In this document: one piece after another, positions 1 to 9,212 of the stretch | Position numbering within the stretch: position 1 is the stretch's first letter | Layout of the letters: each line of letters opens with the position of its first letter | Assembly (NCBI RefSeq): GCF_014648495.1 | Contig: NZ_BMRF01000006.1 | Coordinates: 248,001 to 312,000, forward strand | Origin: Actinomadura cremea | GTDB taxonomy: Bacteria; Actinomycetota; Actinomycetes; Streptosporangiales; Streptosporangiaceae | Length of the DNA stretch: 64,000 nucleotides | Direction of reading: 5' to 3' | Program-made: the position numbers and the translations under genes | Notes under the pieces: generated by a model | What the model saw: the letters and a program-made list of their open reading frames with translations, nothing else | What the model was told of the DNA's origin: nothing | Database searches by the model: none

Positions 1-921
1 GCCGTGTACGGGGGCGGGTTCGCCGGGTACCGGGAGGGCCGCGAGGCGGAGCTGCGGCGCTGGGAGGACGAGTACGAGAAGCAGCGGGCCGAGCACGCCC
101 GGCTCTCCCGCGACCTGTCGGAGGCGCAGAACCGGCTCGTCTCCGGCTGGCGCCCGGACAAGGGGGTGCACAAGCACCAGCGCGCCACCCGCGCGGGCGG
201 GCTCGTCCGGGCCGTGCACCGCCGCCGCGACGACCTCGAGAAGCACGCGGTGACCGCGCCCGTGCCGCCGCAGCGGTTCCGCATGCCGGAACTGCCGGCG
301 CGGGCGGGCGTCCGGCTGCTGACCGCGACGGACGTCCGGGTGGACGGACGGCTGCACCGGGCGGCGTCGGTCGAGCTGGAGTCGGGCTCGCGGCTCGTCG
401 TGACCGGCCCGAACGGCGCGGGCAAGTCGACGCTGCTGGCGGTGCTCGCCGGGAACCTCGCGCCGACGGCCGGGACCGTCCACCGGGCCCGCCGGGCGCG
501 GGTGGAGCTGCTGGCGCAGGAGTCGCCGAGCGCGAGCGGCCGCCGCGCCCGCGACGTCTTCGCCGCGCACGTCGCGCGGCTCGTGAGCGCGGGCGTCCTC
601 GGCGAGGGCGAGCCGGTGTCGCTGGGCGAGCTCGGCCTGCTGCCGTCGGCGGACGCGGGCCGGCCGATGCGCGAGCTGTCGATGGGCCAGCAGCGCCGCC
701 TCGACCTCGCGATGGCGCTGGCCGCGCGCCCGCACGTCCTCCTGCTGGACGAGCCGACGAACCACCTGTCGATCGCCCTCGTGGACGAGCTCACCGACGC
801 GCTGCAGTCGACCCCGGCCGCGGTCGTCCTCGCCACCCACGACCGGCGGCTCCAGAAGGACGTCGCGCCCTGGCCCCGGATCGAGCTGCGCCCGGCGGGA
901 GGAGTGACGGCGCGCGGGTGA
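1..921 (+). CDS. ABC-F family ATPase, C-terminal part (cut by window start)
   Basis: The reading frame is open from the first base, so the N-terminal half lies outside the window. What remains is the linker and the second nucleotide-binding domain of an ABC-F protein. The linker is the charged stretch at about 40-260. Walker A GPNGAGKST is at 406-432, the signature LSMGQQRR near 680, and Walker B LLLDEPTNHLS near 740-770, followed by the switch histidine in ATHDRR. There are no membrane segments. ABC-F proteins act on the ribosome, either in translation control or by displacing macrolide, lincosamide or pleuromutilin antibiotics. Which role applies cannot be told without the missing half. Confidence 0.9.
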   Translation, partial: AVYGGGFAGYREGREAELRRWEDEYEKQRAEHARLSRDLSEAQNRLVSGWRPDKGVHKHQRATRAGGLVRAVHRRRDDLEKHAVTAPVPPQRFRMPELPARAGVRLLTATDVRVDGRLHRAASVELESGSRLVVTGPNGAGKSTLLAVLAGNLAPTAGTVHRARRARVELLAQESPSASGRRARDVFAAHVARLVSAGVLGEGEPVSLGELGLLPSADAGRPMRELSMGQQRRLDLAMALAARPHVLLLDEPTNHLSIALVDELTDALQSTPAAVVLATHDRRLQKDVAPWPRIELRPAGGVTARG

Positions 922-1080
922 CGGGCGGGGGCGACCCGGCATGATCATGGACGGTTCGCCCCCGCCGCACGGGGGACGCCCTAGGTGAAGGGGCCGTGGC
1001 CGCCGCCCGCGCATCGCGCGACGCGCGGAGGGCACCGGCCCGGCCCTCCGTACGTTGGGCGTTGTGAAGGGAGGTCCGCC

Positions 1081-1353
1081 GTGGTCATCGCGATCCTGGT
1101 GTGCGGGCTCCTCGCGTACGCGCTGTTCGACATCGGGCGGACGCTCGTGCGGAGACGGCGGGCCGCCGCGACGGTCGCCGCGGCCGCGGCCGCGCAGGCG
1201 CGCGCGTTCGAGGCGCGGACGACCGAGGCGCGGGCCGCCGCCGCGTGGGCGGACGAACTCGAGACCGTCGAGGCGATCCTGGGCACCGAGGCGCTGTGGA
1301 CCGAGGCCGACCAGGAATGGCTGGAGAGCCGCCGGATCAGCCTGCCAAGGTGA
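1081..1353 (+). CDS. small single-pass membrane protein, unknown function
   Basis: The GTG start is chosen because AAGGGAGGT lies just before it. The 90-residue product has one hydrophobic helix at the N terminus (VVIAILVCGLLAYALF), an arginine cluster (RRRR), then an Ala/Glu-rich helical cytoplasmic tail ending in WLESRR. The arginine cluster after the helix predicts the C terminus inside. It overlaps the end of the convergent metallo-hydrolase gene by 17 bases. I do not recognise a family. Such proteins are common and poorly studied in actinomycetes. Confidence 0.6.
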   Translation: MVIAILVCGLLAYALFDIGRTLVRRRRAAATVAAAAAAQARAFEARTTEARAAAAWADELETVEAILGTEALWTEADQEWLESRRISLPR

Positions 1354-2332
1354 AGGCCAGCAGGTCGCCCGCGTCGGCGCGGCGGACGAGCCCGCGGTTC
1401 TCCAGCGTGCGCAGATGCGCGGCGGCCTCGCCCGTCGCCATCCGGCGGGCCTCCATCGGCATCTCGGTCCACGGGTGCCGCCAGGTGAGGCCGGCCGCCA
1501 CGTCCCACAGCGTGGTCGGGGACGCCGACAGCAGCGCCGTCACCTCGCCGAGGCGCTCCTCGTGGTGCTCGACGATCTCGCGGACGCGCGCGGGCAGGTC
1601 GGCGAACCGGTACTGGTGGGCGGGCAGCACCTCGTCCACGGTCATCTCGCCGATGCGGCCGAGCGAGCCGAGGAACTCGCCGAGCGGGTCCACGTCCGGG
1701 GTGTCGTAGGGGTACAGGCCGATGTGCGGCGTGATCCGCGGCAGGACGTGGTCGCCGGTGAAGATCCGGTCGGCGTCCTCCAGGTGCAGGCAGATGTGGC
1801 CGGGCGAGTGGCCCGGGGTGTGGATCGCGCGGAGCTTGCGGCCCGGCAGGTCGATCATGTCGCCGTCGGACAGCTCCCGGTCGGGGATCGCGGGCGGGTC
1901 GACCCGTCCGCCGCCGCCGGCGAAGCCTTCCAGTTCGGCCGCGGACGCTCCCGCGCGCTTCATCGAGTCGTGCTCGATTCCGGTGCGCCGAGCCCGGTCG
2001 ACCGAGTTGAACAGCCGCACGATGTCGGCGTCCGCGTGGTGCATGGCGATCCACCCGCCGGACGCCTCGCGCACCCGCCCGGCGAGGCCCGCGTGGTCGG
2101 GGTGGAAGTGCGTGACGACCACGCCGTGCACGTCGGCGACGTCGATCCCGAAGGTCGCGAGGCCGCCGGTCAGGGCCGTCCAGGCGTCCTCGTGCTGCCA
2201 GCCCGCGTCGATCAGGACGGGCCCGCGCGGGCTCTCCAGCGCGTACACGAGCGTGTACGCGAGCGGGTTGCCCGGGATGGGCACGGGAACGCTCCACAGG
2301 CCCCCGCCGAGATCCTCCGGTTCCGGCTGCAA
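1337..2332 (-). CDS. metallo-beta-lactamase-fold hydrolase
   Basis: A 331-residue MBL-fold hydrolase. The metal motif THFHPDHAG (about residue 86), the later HTPGHSPGH and the GDHVLP aspartate complete a binuclear zinc site. The C-terminal winged-helix-like part (TAAHLRTLENRGLV region) is typical of the LACTB2/glyoxalase-II-like actinobacterial group. A TTG start is proposed because GAAAGG precedes it at good spacing, and the domain begins directly after it with GGGLWSVPVPIPG. It lies 122 bases downstream of the fadA5 thiolase on the same strand, so it may be co-transcribed and could act as an acyl-CoA thioesterase or lactone hydrolase. The substrate is inferred only. Confidence 0.85.
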   Translation of the reverse strand: MQPEPEDLGGGLWSVPVPIPGNPLAYTLVYALESPRGPVLIDAGWQHEDAWTALTGGLATFGIDVADVHGVVVTHFHPDHAGLAGRVREASGGWIAMHHADADIVRLFNSVDRARRTGIEHDSMKRAGASAAELEGFAGGGGRVDPPAIPDRELSDGDMIDLPGRKLRAIHTPGHSPGHICLHLEDADRIFTGDHVLPRITPHIGLYPYDTPDVDPLGEFLGSLGRIGEMTVDEVLPAHQYRFADLPARVREIVEHHEERLGEVTALLSASPTTLWDVAAGLTWRHPWTEMPMEARRMATGEAAAHLRTLENRGLVRRADAGDLLAFTLAG

Positions 2333-2454
2333 CGCAGACCGCCTTTCGCGCCTGGGTCGTCCGCGCCCGGGATCGGACGCCGGCGATGACAACTGCGTCC
2401 GCGATCGGACGCGTCCACGGACGGACGCTGTCCGATCGGCGGACGTCTTCGAGG

Positions 2455-3663
<1,209 letters not shown>

Positions 3664-3710
3664 GTTCGGGTCGGAAGGGCGGGTCCCGGAGAGTGAGATC
3701 ATCGACGTTC

Positions 3711-3740
3711 GTCCGGGCTCGTCCGGGCTCGTCCGGGCTC
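3711..3740. repeat. 10-bp tandem repeat, three copies
   Basis: The unit GTCCGGGCTC is repeated three times without change in the gap between cyp125 and fadA5, directly after the cyp125 stop codon. It has no coding role that I can see and is likely replication slippage in GC-rich DNA. Confidence 0.8.
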
Positions 3741-3767
3741 GGCGGGCGGGGCCGCCGGGCGGGCTCG

Positions 3768-5012
3768 TCAGGAGTAGCGGACCGGGAGCTCCTTGATCCC
3801 GTTCAGCCAGGCCGAGCGCAGCCGCCGCGGCGCACCGGCGCGGGCGATGTCCGGCATCTGGTCGGCGAGCGCGTCGAAGATCAGCCCGATCTCCAGCCGG
3901 GCCAGGTTCGCGCCGATGCAGTAGTGCGCGCCGGTGCCGCCGAACCCCAGGTGCGGGTTGGGGGAGCGGGACACGTCGAACGCGCCCGGGGCGTCGAAGA
4001 CGTCCTCGTCGAAGTTCGCCGAGCTGTAGTACATGGCGAGCCGCTGCCCGGCCGCGATCTCCACGCCGCCGATCTCGGTGTCGCGGACGGCCGTGCGCTG
4101 GAAGGCCGTCACCGGCGTCGCCCACCGGACGATCTCGTCCGCCGCCGTCTCGGGACGCTCGGCCCGGTACAGCTCCCACTGCTCGGGGTGGTCGAAGAAG
4201 GCGATCATCCCGTGCGTGATCGCGTTGCGCGTCGTCTCGTTGCCCGCCACCGCGAGCAGGATCATGAAGTAGCCGAACTCGTCGTCGGTGAGGCCGCGGC
4301 CGTCCATGTCCGCCTCGACCAGCTTCGTGACGATGTCGTGCGCGGGGCAGCCGCGGCGCCGCTCGGCCAGCTCCATCGAGAAGCCGATGATCTCGGCGGC
4401 GGCGCAGGCCGGGTCGCCGTCGTACTCGGGGTCGTCGTAGCCGAGCATCTGGTTCGACCAGGCGAACAGCTTCCCGCGGTCCTCCTGCGGGACGCCCATC
4501 AGCTCGGCGATCGCCTGCAGCGGGAGTTCGGCGGCGATCTCGGTGACGAAGTCGCCCGTGCCGCCGCGCCGCCGCGCGTCCGCCACGATCCGCTCCGCGC
4601 GGTCCCGCAGGGCGTCGTGCAGGGCGTTGATCACGCGCGGGGTGAAGCCCCGGGAGACGATCCGGCGCAGCTTGGCGTGCGTCGGCGGGTCCATGTGCAG
4701 GAGGAGGTTCTCGCGCTGGACGTCCAGCTCCGCGGGGGCGAACCGCTCGTTGAACCGGATCACCGAGCCGTTGGCGTTCGCCGAGAACAGCTCGTGGTCG
4801 CGCGAGATGTCCTTGATGTGGGCGTGCTTGCTGATCACCCAGAAGCCGTCGTCGGCGAAGCCCGTCGTGCCCCGGGGCTGCGGGTTCCACCAGGGCCGGG
4901 CGGTGCGGCGCAGCGCCGCGAACTCGGCGAGCGGGACGCGGTCGGCCATCAGGTCCGGGCTGCTGAAGTCGAAACCGGCGGGGACGGCGGTCTCCGAGGC
5001 GGTGGCGTTCAT
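3768..5012 (-). CDS. cyp125: cytochrome P450 CYP125, steroid C26/27 hydroxylase
   Basis: A 414-residue soluble P450. It has the oxygen-activation helix AVAGNETTRN, the ExxR motif in DEIVRWATPVTAFQRT, and the haem loop FGGTGAHYCIGANLAR. These blocks, plus GVPQEDRGKLFxWSN and RLRSxWLNGIK, match CYP125A1 of M. tuberculosis, which oxidises the terminal side-chain carbon of cholesterol or cholestenone to the acid. An ATG 42 bases further upstream is possible, but the chosen ATG has AAGGAG at 7-base spacing. A perfect KstR-type operator lies 45 bases upstream. With fadA5 downstream it covers the start and a thiolytic step of side-chain breakdown. Confidence 0.93.
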   Translation of the reverse strand: MNATASETAVPAGFDFSSPDLMADRVPLAEFAALRRTARPWWNPQPRGTTGFADDGFWVISKHAHIKDISRDHELFSANANGSVIRFNERFAPAELDVQRENLLLHMDPPTHAKLRRIVSRGFTPRVINALHDALRDRAERIVADARRRGGTGDFVTEIAAELPLQAIAELMGVPQEDRGKLFAWSNQMLGYDDPEYDGDPACAAAEIIGFSMELAERRRGCPAHDIVTKLVEADMDGRGLTDDEFGYFMILLAVAGNETTRNAITHGMIAFFDHPEQWELYRAERPETAADEIVRWATPVTAFQRTAVRDTEIGGVEIAAGQRLAMYYSSANFDEDVFDAPGAFDVSRSPNPHLGFGGTGAHYCIGANLARLEIGLIFDALADQMPDIARAGAPRRLRSAWLNGIKELPVRYS

Positions 5013-5056
5013 GGCGGCGCTCCTTGCCGTGCGACATCGCTGGCTCGAGCTCACCG

Positions 5057-5070
5057 TAGAACGCGTTCCA
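5057..5070. promoter_or_regulatory. KstR-type operator upstream of cyp125
   Basis: TAGAACGCGTTCCA matches TnnAACnnGTTnnA at all fixed positions and is nearly fully palindromic. It sits 45 bases upstream of the cyp125 ATG, where a repressor would block the promoter. Confidence 0.82.
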
Positions 5071-5117
5071 GACCTGGGACAAGAGGAAATGAGACTTGAG
5101 TCTAATCTTGAGTCTTA

Positions 5118-5131
5118 TCCAAGCGCTTGCT
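5118..5131. promoter_or_regulatory. KstR2-like palindrome
   Basis: TCCAAGCGCTTGCT agrees with the KstR2 consensus AnCAAGnnCTTGnT except for the first base. KstR2 governs breakdown of the steroid C/D rings in mycobacteria. No kstR2 gene lies in this window. The site could also belong to another TetR regulator, since CAAG-N2-CTTG cores are shared by several of them. Confidence 0.45.
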
Positions 5132-5169
5132 TGGTAAATCGCGCCGTCACGTGGCCGAACGGAGGAGTC

Positions 5170-5217
5170 GTGGGCGTGCCTGAAGACCTGATCGAAATCA
5201 AGGCCGAGGGGCGGTGA
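5170..5217 (+). CDS. 15-codon reading frame, leader peptide or gene remnant
   Basis: A GTG start follows GGAGGAG and opens a frame encoding VGVPEDLIEIKAEGR before a TGA. The composition looks like the start of a normal enzyme rather than random sequence, but nothing recognisable continues after the stop in any frame. It lies between a KstR box and a second KstR box. It may be the surviving 5' end of a deleted KstR-regulated gene, or chance. Confidence 0.25.
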   Translation: MGVPEDLIEIKAEGR

Positions 5218-5246
5218 CCCTTGCCACTGCACTCGCGGCCCACGGG

Positions 5247-5260
5247 TGGAACGTGTTCCA
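5247..5260. promoter_or_regulatory. KstR-type operator without an evident target gene
   Basis: TGGAACGTGTTCCA is a near-perfect palindrome fitting TnnAACnnGTTnnA. It lies 286 bases before the MFS start and faces no recognisable steroid gene on the plus strand, so its target is either the MFS pump or a lost gene. Confidence 0.75.
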
Positions 5261-5326
5261 GATTCGATGGGCGTGGAGAGGGGGCGCGCCCGGCGATGTG
5301 GCGTCCGACACTCTGGCGGGAACGAA

Positions 5327-5344
5327 CCGATAGCTCGCTATCGG
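5327..5344. promoter_or_regulatory. TetR-type operator of the MFS pump gene
   Basis: CCGATAGCTCGCTATCGG is a perfect palindrome with a two-base centre. Its core GATAGC-TC-GCTATC matches the core GATAGT-GG-ACTATC found just upstream of the TetR gene at 8043-8660, so one repressor probably controls both. A further shared word, TATCACTTG, occurs at 5383-5391 and, reversed, at 8674-8682. Confidence 0.7.
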
Positions 5345-5532
5345 TAGTGATACATTGACCCGGTCAGTAAGTGAGAGTCGAGTATCACTTGCTCCGCGCG
5401 GCCGGCCGGGGGTCCACCAGGGGTCCCGCCGAGGGCCGCACGGTCCGCGGCTCCCGCTCCGTGACGGACGCCACGCACCCGCCGAGCGGGCTCCTTCGCG
5501 ATCGCCCGAACGCCCTACCGGAGGCTCGACGT

Positions 5533-7980
5533 ATGTCCCATGCCCAACCCCGATCCGCGGGGGACGGGGTGCCCGCTCGCGCACGGGTCAACGTGATCGT
5601 CGCGGTCCTCGCCTTCAGCGGGATCGTGGTCGCGCTCATGCAGACCCTGGTCATCCCGATCGTCCCGGACCTCCCCCGGCTGCTGGACGCCCCGGCGTCG
5701 GACGCCGCCTGGGCCGTCACCGCCACGCTGCTCGCCGCGGCCGTCGCGACCCCGGTGAGCGGCCGACTCGGGGACATGTACGGCAAGCGCCTGCTGCTGC
5801 TGGTCAGCGTGGCCGCGATGGTGGCCGGCTCGGTGGTCGCGGGTCTCAGCGACACGCTCGTCCCGATGGTCGTCGGCCGGGTGCTGCAGGGGCTCTCGGC
5901 CGGGGTGATCCCGCTGGGCATCAGCATCATGCGCGACGAACTGCCCCCCGCGCGGCTCCCCTCCGCCATCGCGCTGATGAGCGCCTCCCTCGGCGTCGGC
6001 GGCGCGTTCGGCATGCCCGCCGCCGCGCTCATCGCCGACAACTGGGACTGGCACGCCCTGTTCTGGTTCTCGGCAGGGGCCGGCGTCGTCGCCTTCCTGC
6101 TCGTGCTGGCCCTCGTGCCCGAGTCCGACGTGCGCACCGGCGGGCGGTTCGACCTGGTGGGCGCCGTGGGCATGGCGATCGGCCTGGTCTGCCTGCTGCT
6201 GGCCATCTCCCAGGGCGCGGACTGGGGCTGGACCAGCGGCACCACGCTCGGCCTGTTCGCGGCGGCCGCCGTCGTCCTGCTGGTGTGGGGCGCCTTCGAA
6301 CTGCGCGTCAAGGCCCCGCTGGTGGACCTGCGGACGACCGCGCGCCGCCAGGTGCTGGTCACCAACATCGCGTCGATCGCGGTCGGCTTCTCCATGTTCG
6401 CGATGTCCCTGGTCATCCCGCAGGTCGTCCAGCTCCCGGTGGAGACCGGTCACGGCCTGGGCGAGTCGCTGCTCGTCGCCGGCCTGGTCATGACGCCGGG
6501 CGGGCTGGTGATGATGGCGATGGCGCCGCTCTCGGCCGCCGTCTCCCGGGCCGCGGGCGCCAAGGTCACGCTGATGATCGGCGCGCTGATCGTGGCCGCC
6601 GGATACGGGCTGAACATCCTGCTGATGTCCGAGATCTGGCACCTCGTGCTGGTCACCTGCGTCATCAGCGCCGGAATCGGGTTCGCGTACGGGGCCATGC
6701 CCACGCTGATCATGGGAGCCGTGCCGCCGTCCGAGTCGGGCGCGGCCAACAGCCTCAACACATTGATGCGCTCCATCGGCACGTCGGTCGCCAGCGCGGT
6801 CGCCGGCGTCATCCTCGCCCAGATGACCATCGGCTTCGGCGGGGTCGCGCTGCCCTCCGAGGACGGCTTCAAGGTGGTCATGGCCGCCGGTGCGGGGGCC
6901 GCCCTGCTGGCCTTCGTCATCGCCGCCTTCATCCCGCGCCGCCGCCCGGCCGCGGCGCCGTCCGCGGCGGCCCCGGCGGCCCCGGCGGCCGGGCCGTCCG
7001 CGCCGATGTCCACGCCCGCGCCCGCGGACGTGGAGCCCGGCGCGGCCGCCGAGTCCGCCGCGCTGGAGGAGGCGTTCGCCGCCGCTCCGGCACCCGGACA
7101 CGCCGCGCCCGCGGGTTCCGCCCGGCCGGCGGGGGCGGAGTCGCCGTCGCCCGCCGCCATGGCGAGCGCGCAGAACGGCCGTCCCGTCCGGTCGGCGGAG
7201 CCCGCCGCGCCCGCCGGGCCGGGGATCCCCGTCGTCGGGCACGTGCGCGGTGCGGAGGGCGCCCCCGTGGCCGGGGCCGCGGTGACGCTGATCTCCCCGG
7301 CGGGACGCCAGGTGAGCCGGGCGGTCGCGCACGCCGACGGTTCGTACGGCGTGCGCGCGCCCGCGGCCGGCTCGTACGTGCTGATCGCCTCCGCCGACGG
7401 CCACCAGCCGCAGGCGTCCGCCCTCGCCGTCGGCGGTTCGTCGGTCACCCACGACGTCCTGATGGGCGGCATGAGCGGCCTGACCGGCGTGGTGCGCTCC
7501 GTGCACGGCGGGGCCGCGATCTCCGGGGCCGTGGTCATCGTGACGGACGTCCGCGGCGACGTCCTCGCGACCGCGGAGACCGACGCGCTCGGCGAGTTCG
7601 CCCTCACCGACCTGGTGCCGGGGACGATGACCCTCACGGTCGACTCGCCCGAGCACCGGCCGTGGGCGATGCCCGTCGAGATCGGCGACGGCGGCGTCAC
7701 CCGGGTCGAGGTCGAGCTCCATCCCGGCGCGCACGTGCGGGGGACCGTGCGCGGAGCGGGCGCCGCGCTCACCGGCGCGCGGGTGACGCTGGTCGACGCC
7801 GCGGGGAACACCGTCGCCACGACGACGACCGGCCCGGACGGCGCCTACGTCTTCTCCGACCTGGACGGCGGCGCGTACACGGTCATCGCGACCGGCTACC
7901 CGCCGAAGGCGACCGCGGTCACCGTGTCCGGCGGCGGGCTGGACGACCACGACATCGACCTCGCGCACGGCGACGGATAG
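5533..7980 (+). CDS. MFS drug-type exporter with C-terminal carboxypeptidase-regulatory-like repeats
   Basis: An 815-residue protein. Residues 20-465 form an MFS transporter of the drug-efflux type, with about 14 hydrophobic segments and the loop motif GRLGDMYGKR after the second. An Ala/Pro-rich linker (about 466-560) leads to roughly three beta-sandwich repeats resembling CarboxypepD_reg domains, each with a pattern like V-x-G-A-x-V-T-L and a D-G-x-Y/F-x-(F/L)-x-D-L turn. The ATG is chosen for the GGAGG eight bases before it. The TetR gene downstream is convergent and shares its operator. An MFS pump with such a tail is unusual outside actinomycetes. The cargo is unknown. Confidence 0.85.
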   Translation: MSHAQPRSAGDGVPARARVNVIVAVLAFSGIVVALMQTLVIPIVPDLPRLLDAPASDAAWAVTATLLAAAVATPVSGRLGDMYGKRLLLLVSVAAMVAGSVVAGLSDTLVPMVVGRVLQGLSAGVIPLGISIMRDELPPARLPSAIALMSASLGVGGAFGMPAAALIADNWDWHALFWFSAGAGVVAFLLVLALVPESDVRTGGRFDLVGAVGMAIGLVCLLLAISQGADWGWTSGTTLGLFAAAAVVLLVWGAFELRVKAPLVDLRTTARRQVLVTNIASIAVGFSMFAMSLVIPQVVQLPVETGHGLGESLLVAGLVMTPGGLVMMAMAPLSAAVSRAAGAKVTLMIGALIVAAGYGLNILLMSEIWHLVLVTCVISAGIGFAYGAMPTLIMGAVPPSESGAANSLNTLMRSIGTSVASAVAGVILAQMTIGFGGVALPSEDGFKVVMAAGAGAALLAFVIAAFIPRRRPAAAPSAAAPAAPAAGPSAPMSTPAPADVEPGAAAESAALEEAFAAAPAPGHAAPAGSARPAGAESPSPAAMASAQNGRPVRSAEPAAPAGPGIPVVGHVRGAEGAPVAGAAVTLISPAGRQVSRAVAHADGSYGVRAPAAGSYVLIASADGHQPQASALAVGGSSVTHDVLMGGMSGLTGVVRSVHGGAAISGAVVIVTDVRGDVLATAETDALGEFALTDLVPGTMTLTVDSPEHRPWAMPVEIGDGGVTRVEVELHPGAHVRGTVRGAGAALTGARVTLVDAAGNTVATTTTGPDGAYVFSDLDGGAYTVIATGYPPKATAVTVSGGGLDDHDIDLAHGDG

Positions 7981-7989
7981 GTCGCGGGG

Positions 7990-8017
7990 CCCGGCCGCCG
8001 GGCGTTCGGCGGCCGGG
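7990..8017. terminator. bidirectional hairpin between MFS and TetR genes
   Basis: CCCGGCCGCCG pairs perfectly with CGGCGGCCGGG across a six-base loop. It lies between two convergent stop codons. There is no T-tract, as is usual for actinomycete terminators. Confidence 0.7.
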
Positions 8018-8042
8018 TGCCCGATGGTCGGGCGCCCGATGG

Positions 8043-8660
8043 TCAGGCGCTCGGGCGGCGGACCAGCACGGGCACCGGGGGCGGCAGGGGAGTGGCCGCC
8101 TCCGGGGACAGCCCGTCGAGGACGAGCACGACGTAGCGCCGCCAGCCGCCCTCGCGCGGGTCGAGCGTCCAGAGCACGCTGACGAGCATCGTCATGATCC
8201 GGCGGACGTCGTCGAGCACCAGGTCGTCCCGGATCAGCCCGACCCGCTGGCCCCGCTCGATGAGCGGCGCCAGCGACTCGAAGAACCGGGCGCTCGCCTC
8301 CATGCTCGAGGCGCCGGAGTTCTGCGCGGCGGCGACCGTGTTGTAGTTCTGCGCGGTCAGGGACACCGCGGTCTCGATCACCCGGGCCAGGCCGCGCCGC
8401 GGATCGTCGTCCTCCAGGGCCTGCTCGATGACCGGGGCGAGCACCTTGGTGAAGCTCTGGTCGAGGGCGGCCCGGACGAGCATCGCCTTGTCGGGGAAGC
8501 GCCGGTAGAGCGTCGCGATGCCGACCCCCGCCCGGCGGGCGATCTCCTCGAGCGGAGCGTCGGGCCCGCGCTCGGCGTACACTTCCCGCGCGGCCCGCAG
8601 GATCTTCTCGGAGTTGCGCGCCGCGTCGGCGCGCAACGGTCTGGGGGCCTCGCTGGACAC
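8043..8660 (-). CDS. TetR-family repressor, probable regulator of the MFS pump
   Basis: A 205-residue TetR protein. The N-terminal HTH reads APLEEIARRAGVGIATLYRRFPDKAML; the C-terminal ligand domain is the common actinobacterial type with SFTKVLAPVIEQAL and a proline-rich end. Upstream of its start sits GATAGT-GG-ACTATC, the same core as the palindrome in front of the MFS gene at 5533. Autoregulation and control of the convergent pump gene are therefore likely. The inducing ligand is unknown. Confidence 0.88.
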   Translation of the reverse strand: MSSEAPRPLRADAARNSEKILRAAREVYAERGPDAPLEEIARRAGVGIATLYRRFPDKAMLVRAALDQSFTKVLAPVIEQALEDDDPRRGLARVIETAVSLTAQNYNTVAAAQNSGASSMEASARFFESLAPLIERGQRVGLIRDDLVLDDVRRIMTMLVSVLWTLDPREGGWRRYVVLVLDGLSPEAATPLPPPVPVLVRRPSA

Positions 8661-8678
8661 CTGCTCATCGTATCAAGT

Positions 8679-8692
8679 GATAGTGGACTATC
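8679..8692. promoter_or_regulatory. TetR autoregulatory operator
   Basis: GATAGTGGACTATC is a perfect inverted repeat about 20 bases upstream of the repressor start. It follows the pattern GATAGY-N2-RCTATC also present at 5329-5342. Confidence 0.7.
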
Positions 8693-8789
8693 GGCTGTTC
8701 GCTCTCGCTGATCGGGAAACGAAGCGGTGTCCGGTTCGGCCCGGCGTCAACTAACGTGGAGGCGTCCTCCCCCCGCGCCGGAGCGTCCC

Positions 8790-9170
8790 ATGCCCGCAGA
8801 TTTCGACGAGCCCGTGTTCGACGAAGACTTCGTCCGCGGTGCCGCGTTCACCGAGCCCTCGGCCAGTGAACGGTCCCGCCCGCCGAGCCGCCGTGCCCGG
8901 CGGGCCGAGCGCCGCCGCGGCCGTGCCGCGCGCCCGCCGCGCGGCCGCCGGTTCCGCCAGCCCGGCAACCGGATGGCGATCGCGCAGCTCGCCGGCGGCA
9001 TCCTGGTGCTGCTCGCGATCTCGGTCGCGCTGTGGTGGTGGAACTCGCCGTCGCGCGAGATGGAGGCGCCCGCCCGGGTCGAGATCGTGACGCCGTCGGA
9101 ACCGTTGACGCCCGCTCCGACGGAGCCGGCGCAGCCGATGCCCACCGAGATGGTGCCCCCGCACGTCTGA
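8790..9170 (+). CDS. single-pass membrane protein, unknown function
   Basis: A 126-residue protein. Residues 1-30 are acidic (FDEPVFDEDF), 30-62 are strongly basic (RRARRAERRRGR), 66-88 form one hydrophobic helix (IAQLAGGILVLLAISVALWWW), and the rest is a Pro/Thr-rich tail that should lie outside the membrane. The ATG at this position follows GGAG; a GTG 63 bases upstream has no ribosome site. I do not recognise a family. It stands alone between the TetR gene and a hairpin. Confidence 0.6.
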   Translation: MPADFDEPVFDEDFVRGAAFTEPSASERSRPPSRRARRAERRRGRAARPPRGRRFRQPGNRMAIAQLAGGILVLLAISVALWWWNSPSREMEAPARVEIVTPSEPLTPAPTEPAQPMPTEMVPPHV

Positions 9171-9173
9171 CCC

Positions 9174-9206
9174 CGCGCCCCGGCGGCCCCTGTTCGCCGG
9201 GGCGCG
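9174..9206. terminator. bidirectional hairpin
   Basis: CGCGCCCCGGCG pairs perfectly with CGCCGGGGCGCG over a nine-base loop. It lies between the convergent membrane-protein and P450 genes. Confidence 0.7.
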
Positions 9207-9212
9207 CGGGCG

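Larger units (their letters stand above)
5013..5532. other. gene-free interval between cyp125 and the MFS pump
   Basis: This is the only stretch above 300 bases without a confident gene. From left to right it holds a KstR box (5057-5070), two 12-bp direct repeats starting CTTGAGTCT (5095-5106, 5107-5118), a KstR2-like palindrome (5118-5131), a 15-codon reading frame with a ribosome site (5170-5217), another perfect KstR box (5247-5260), and a GATAGC/GCTATC palindrome (5327-5344) belonging to the MFS gene. Two steroid-type operators with almost nothing between them suggest a deleted gene. Confidence 0.7.

Noticed and set aside
5095-5118. Heat-shock HAIR (HspR) operator from the CTTGAGT words
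   Set aside because: HAIR needs CTTGAGT and ACTCAAG inverted with seven bases between; here both copies are direct repeats.
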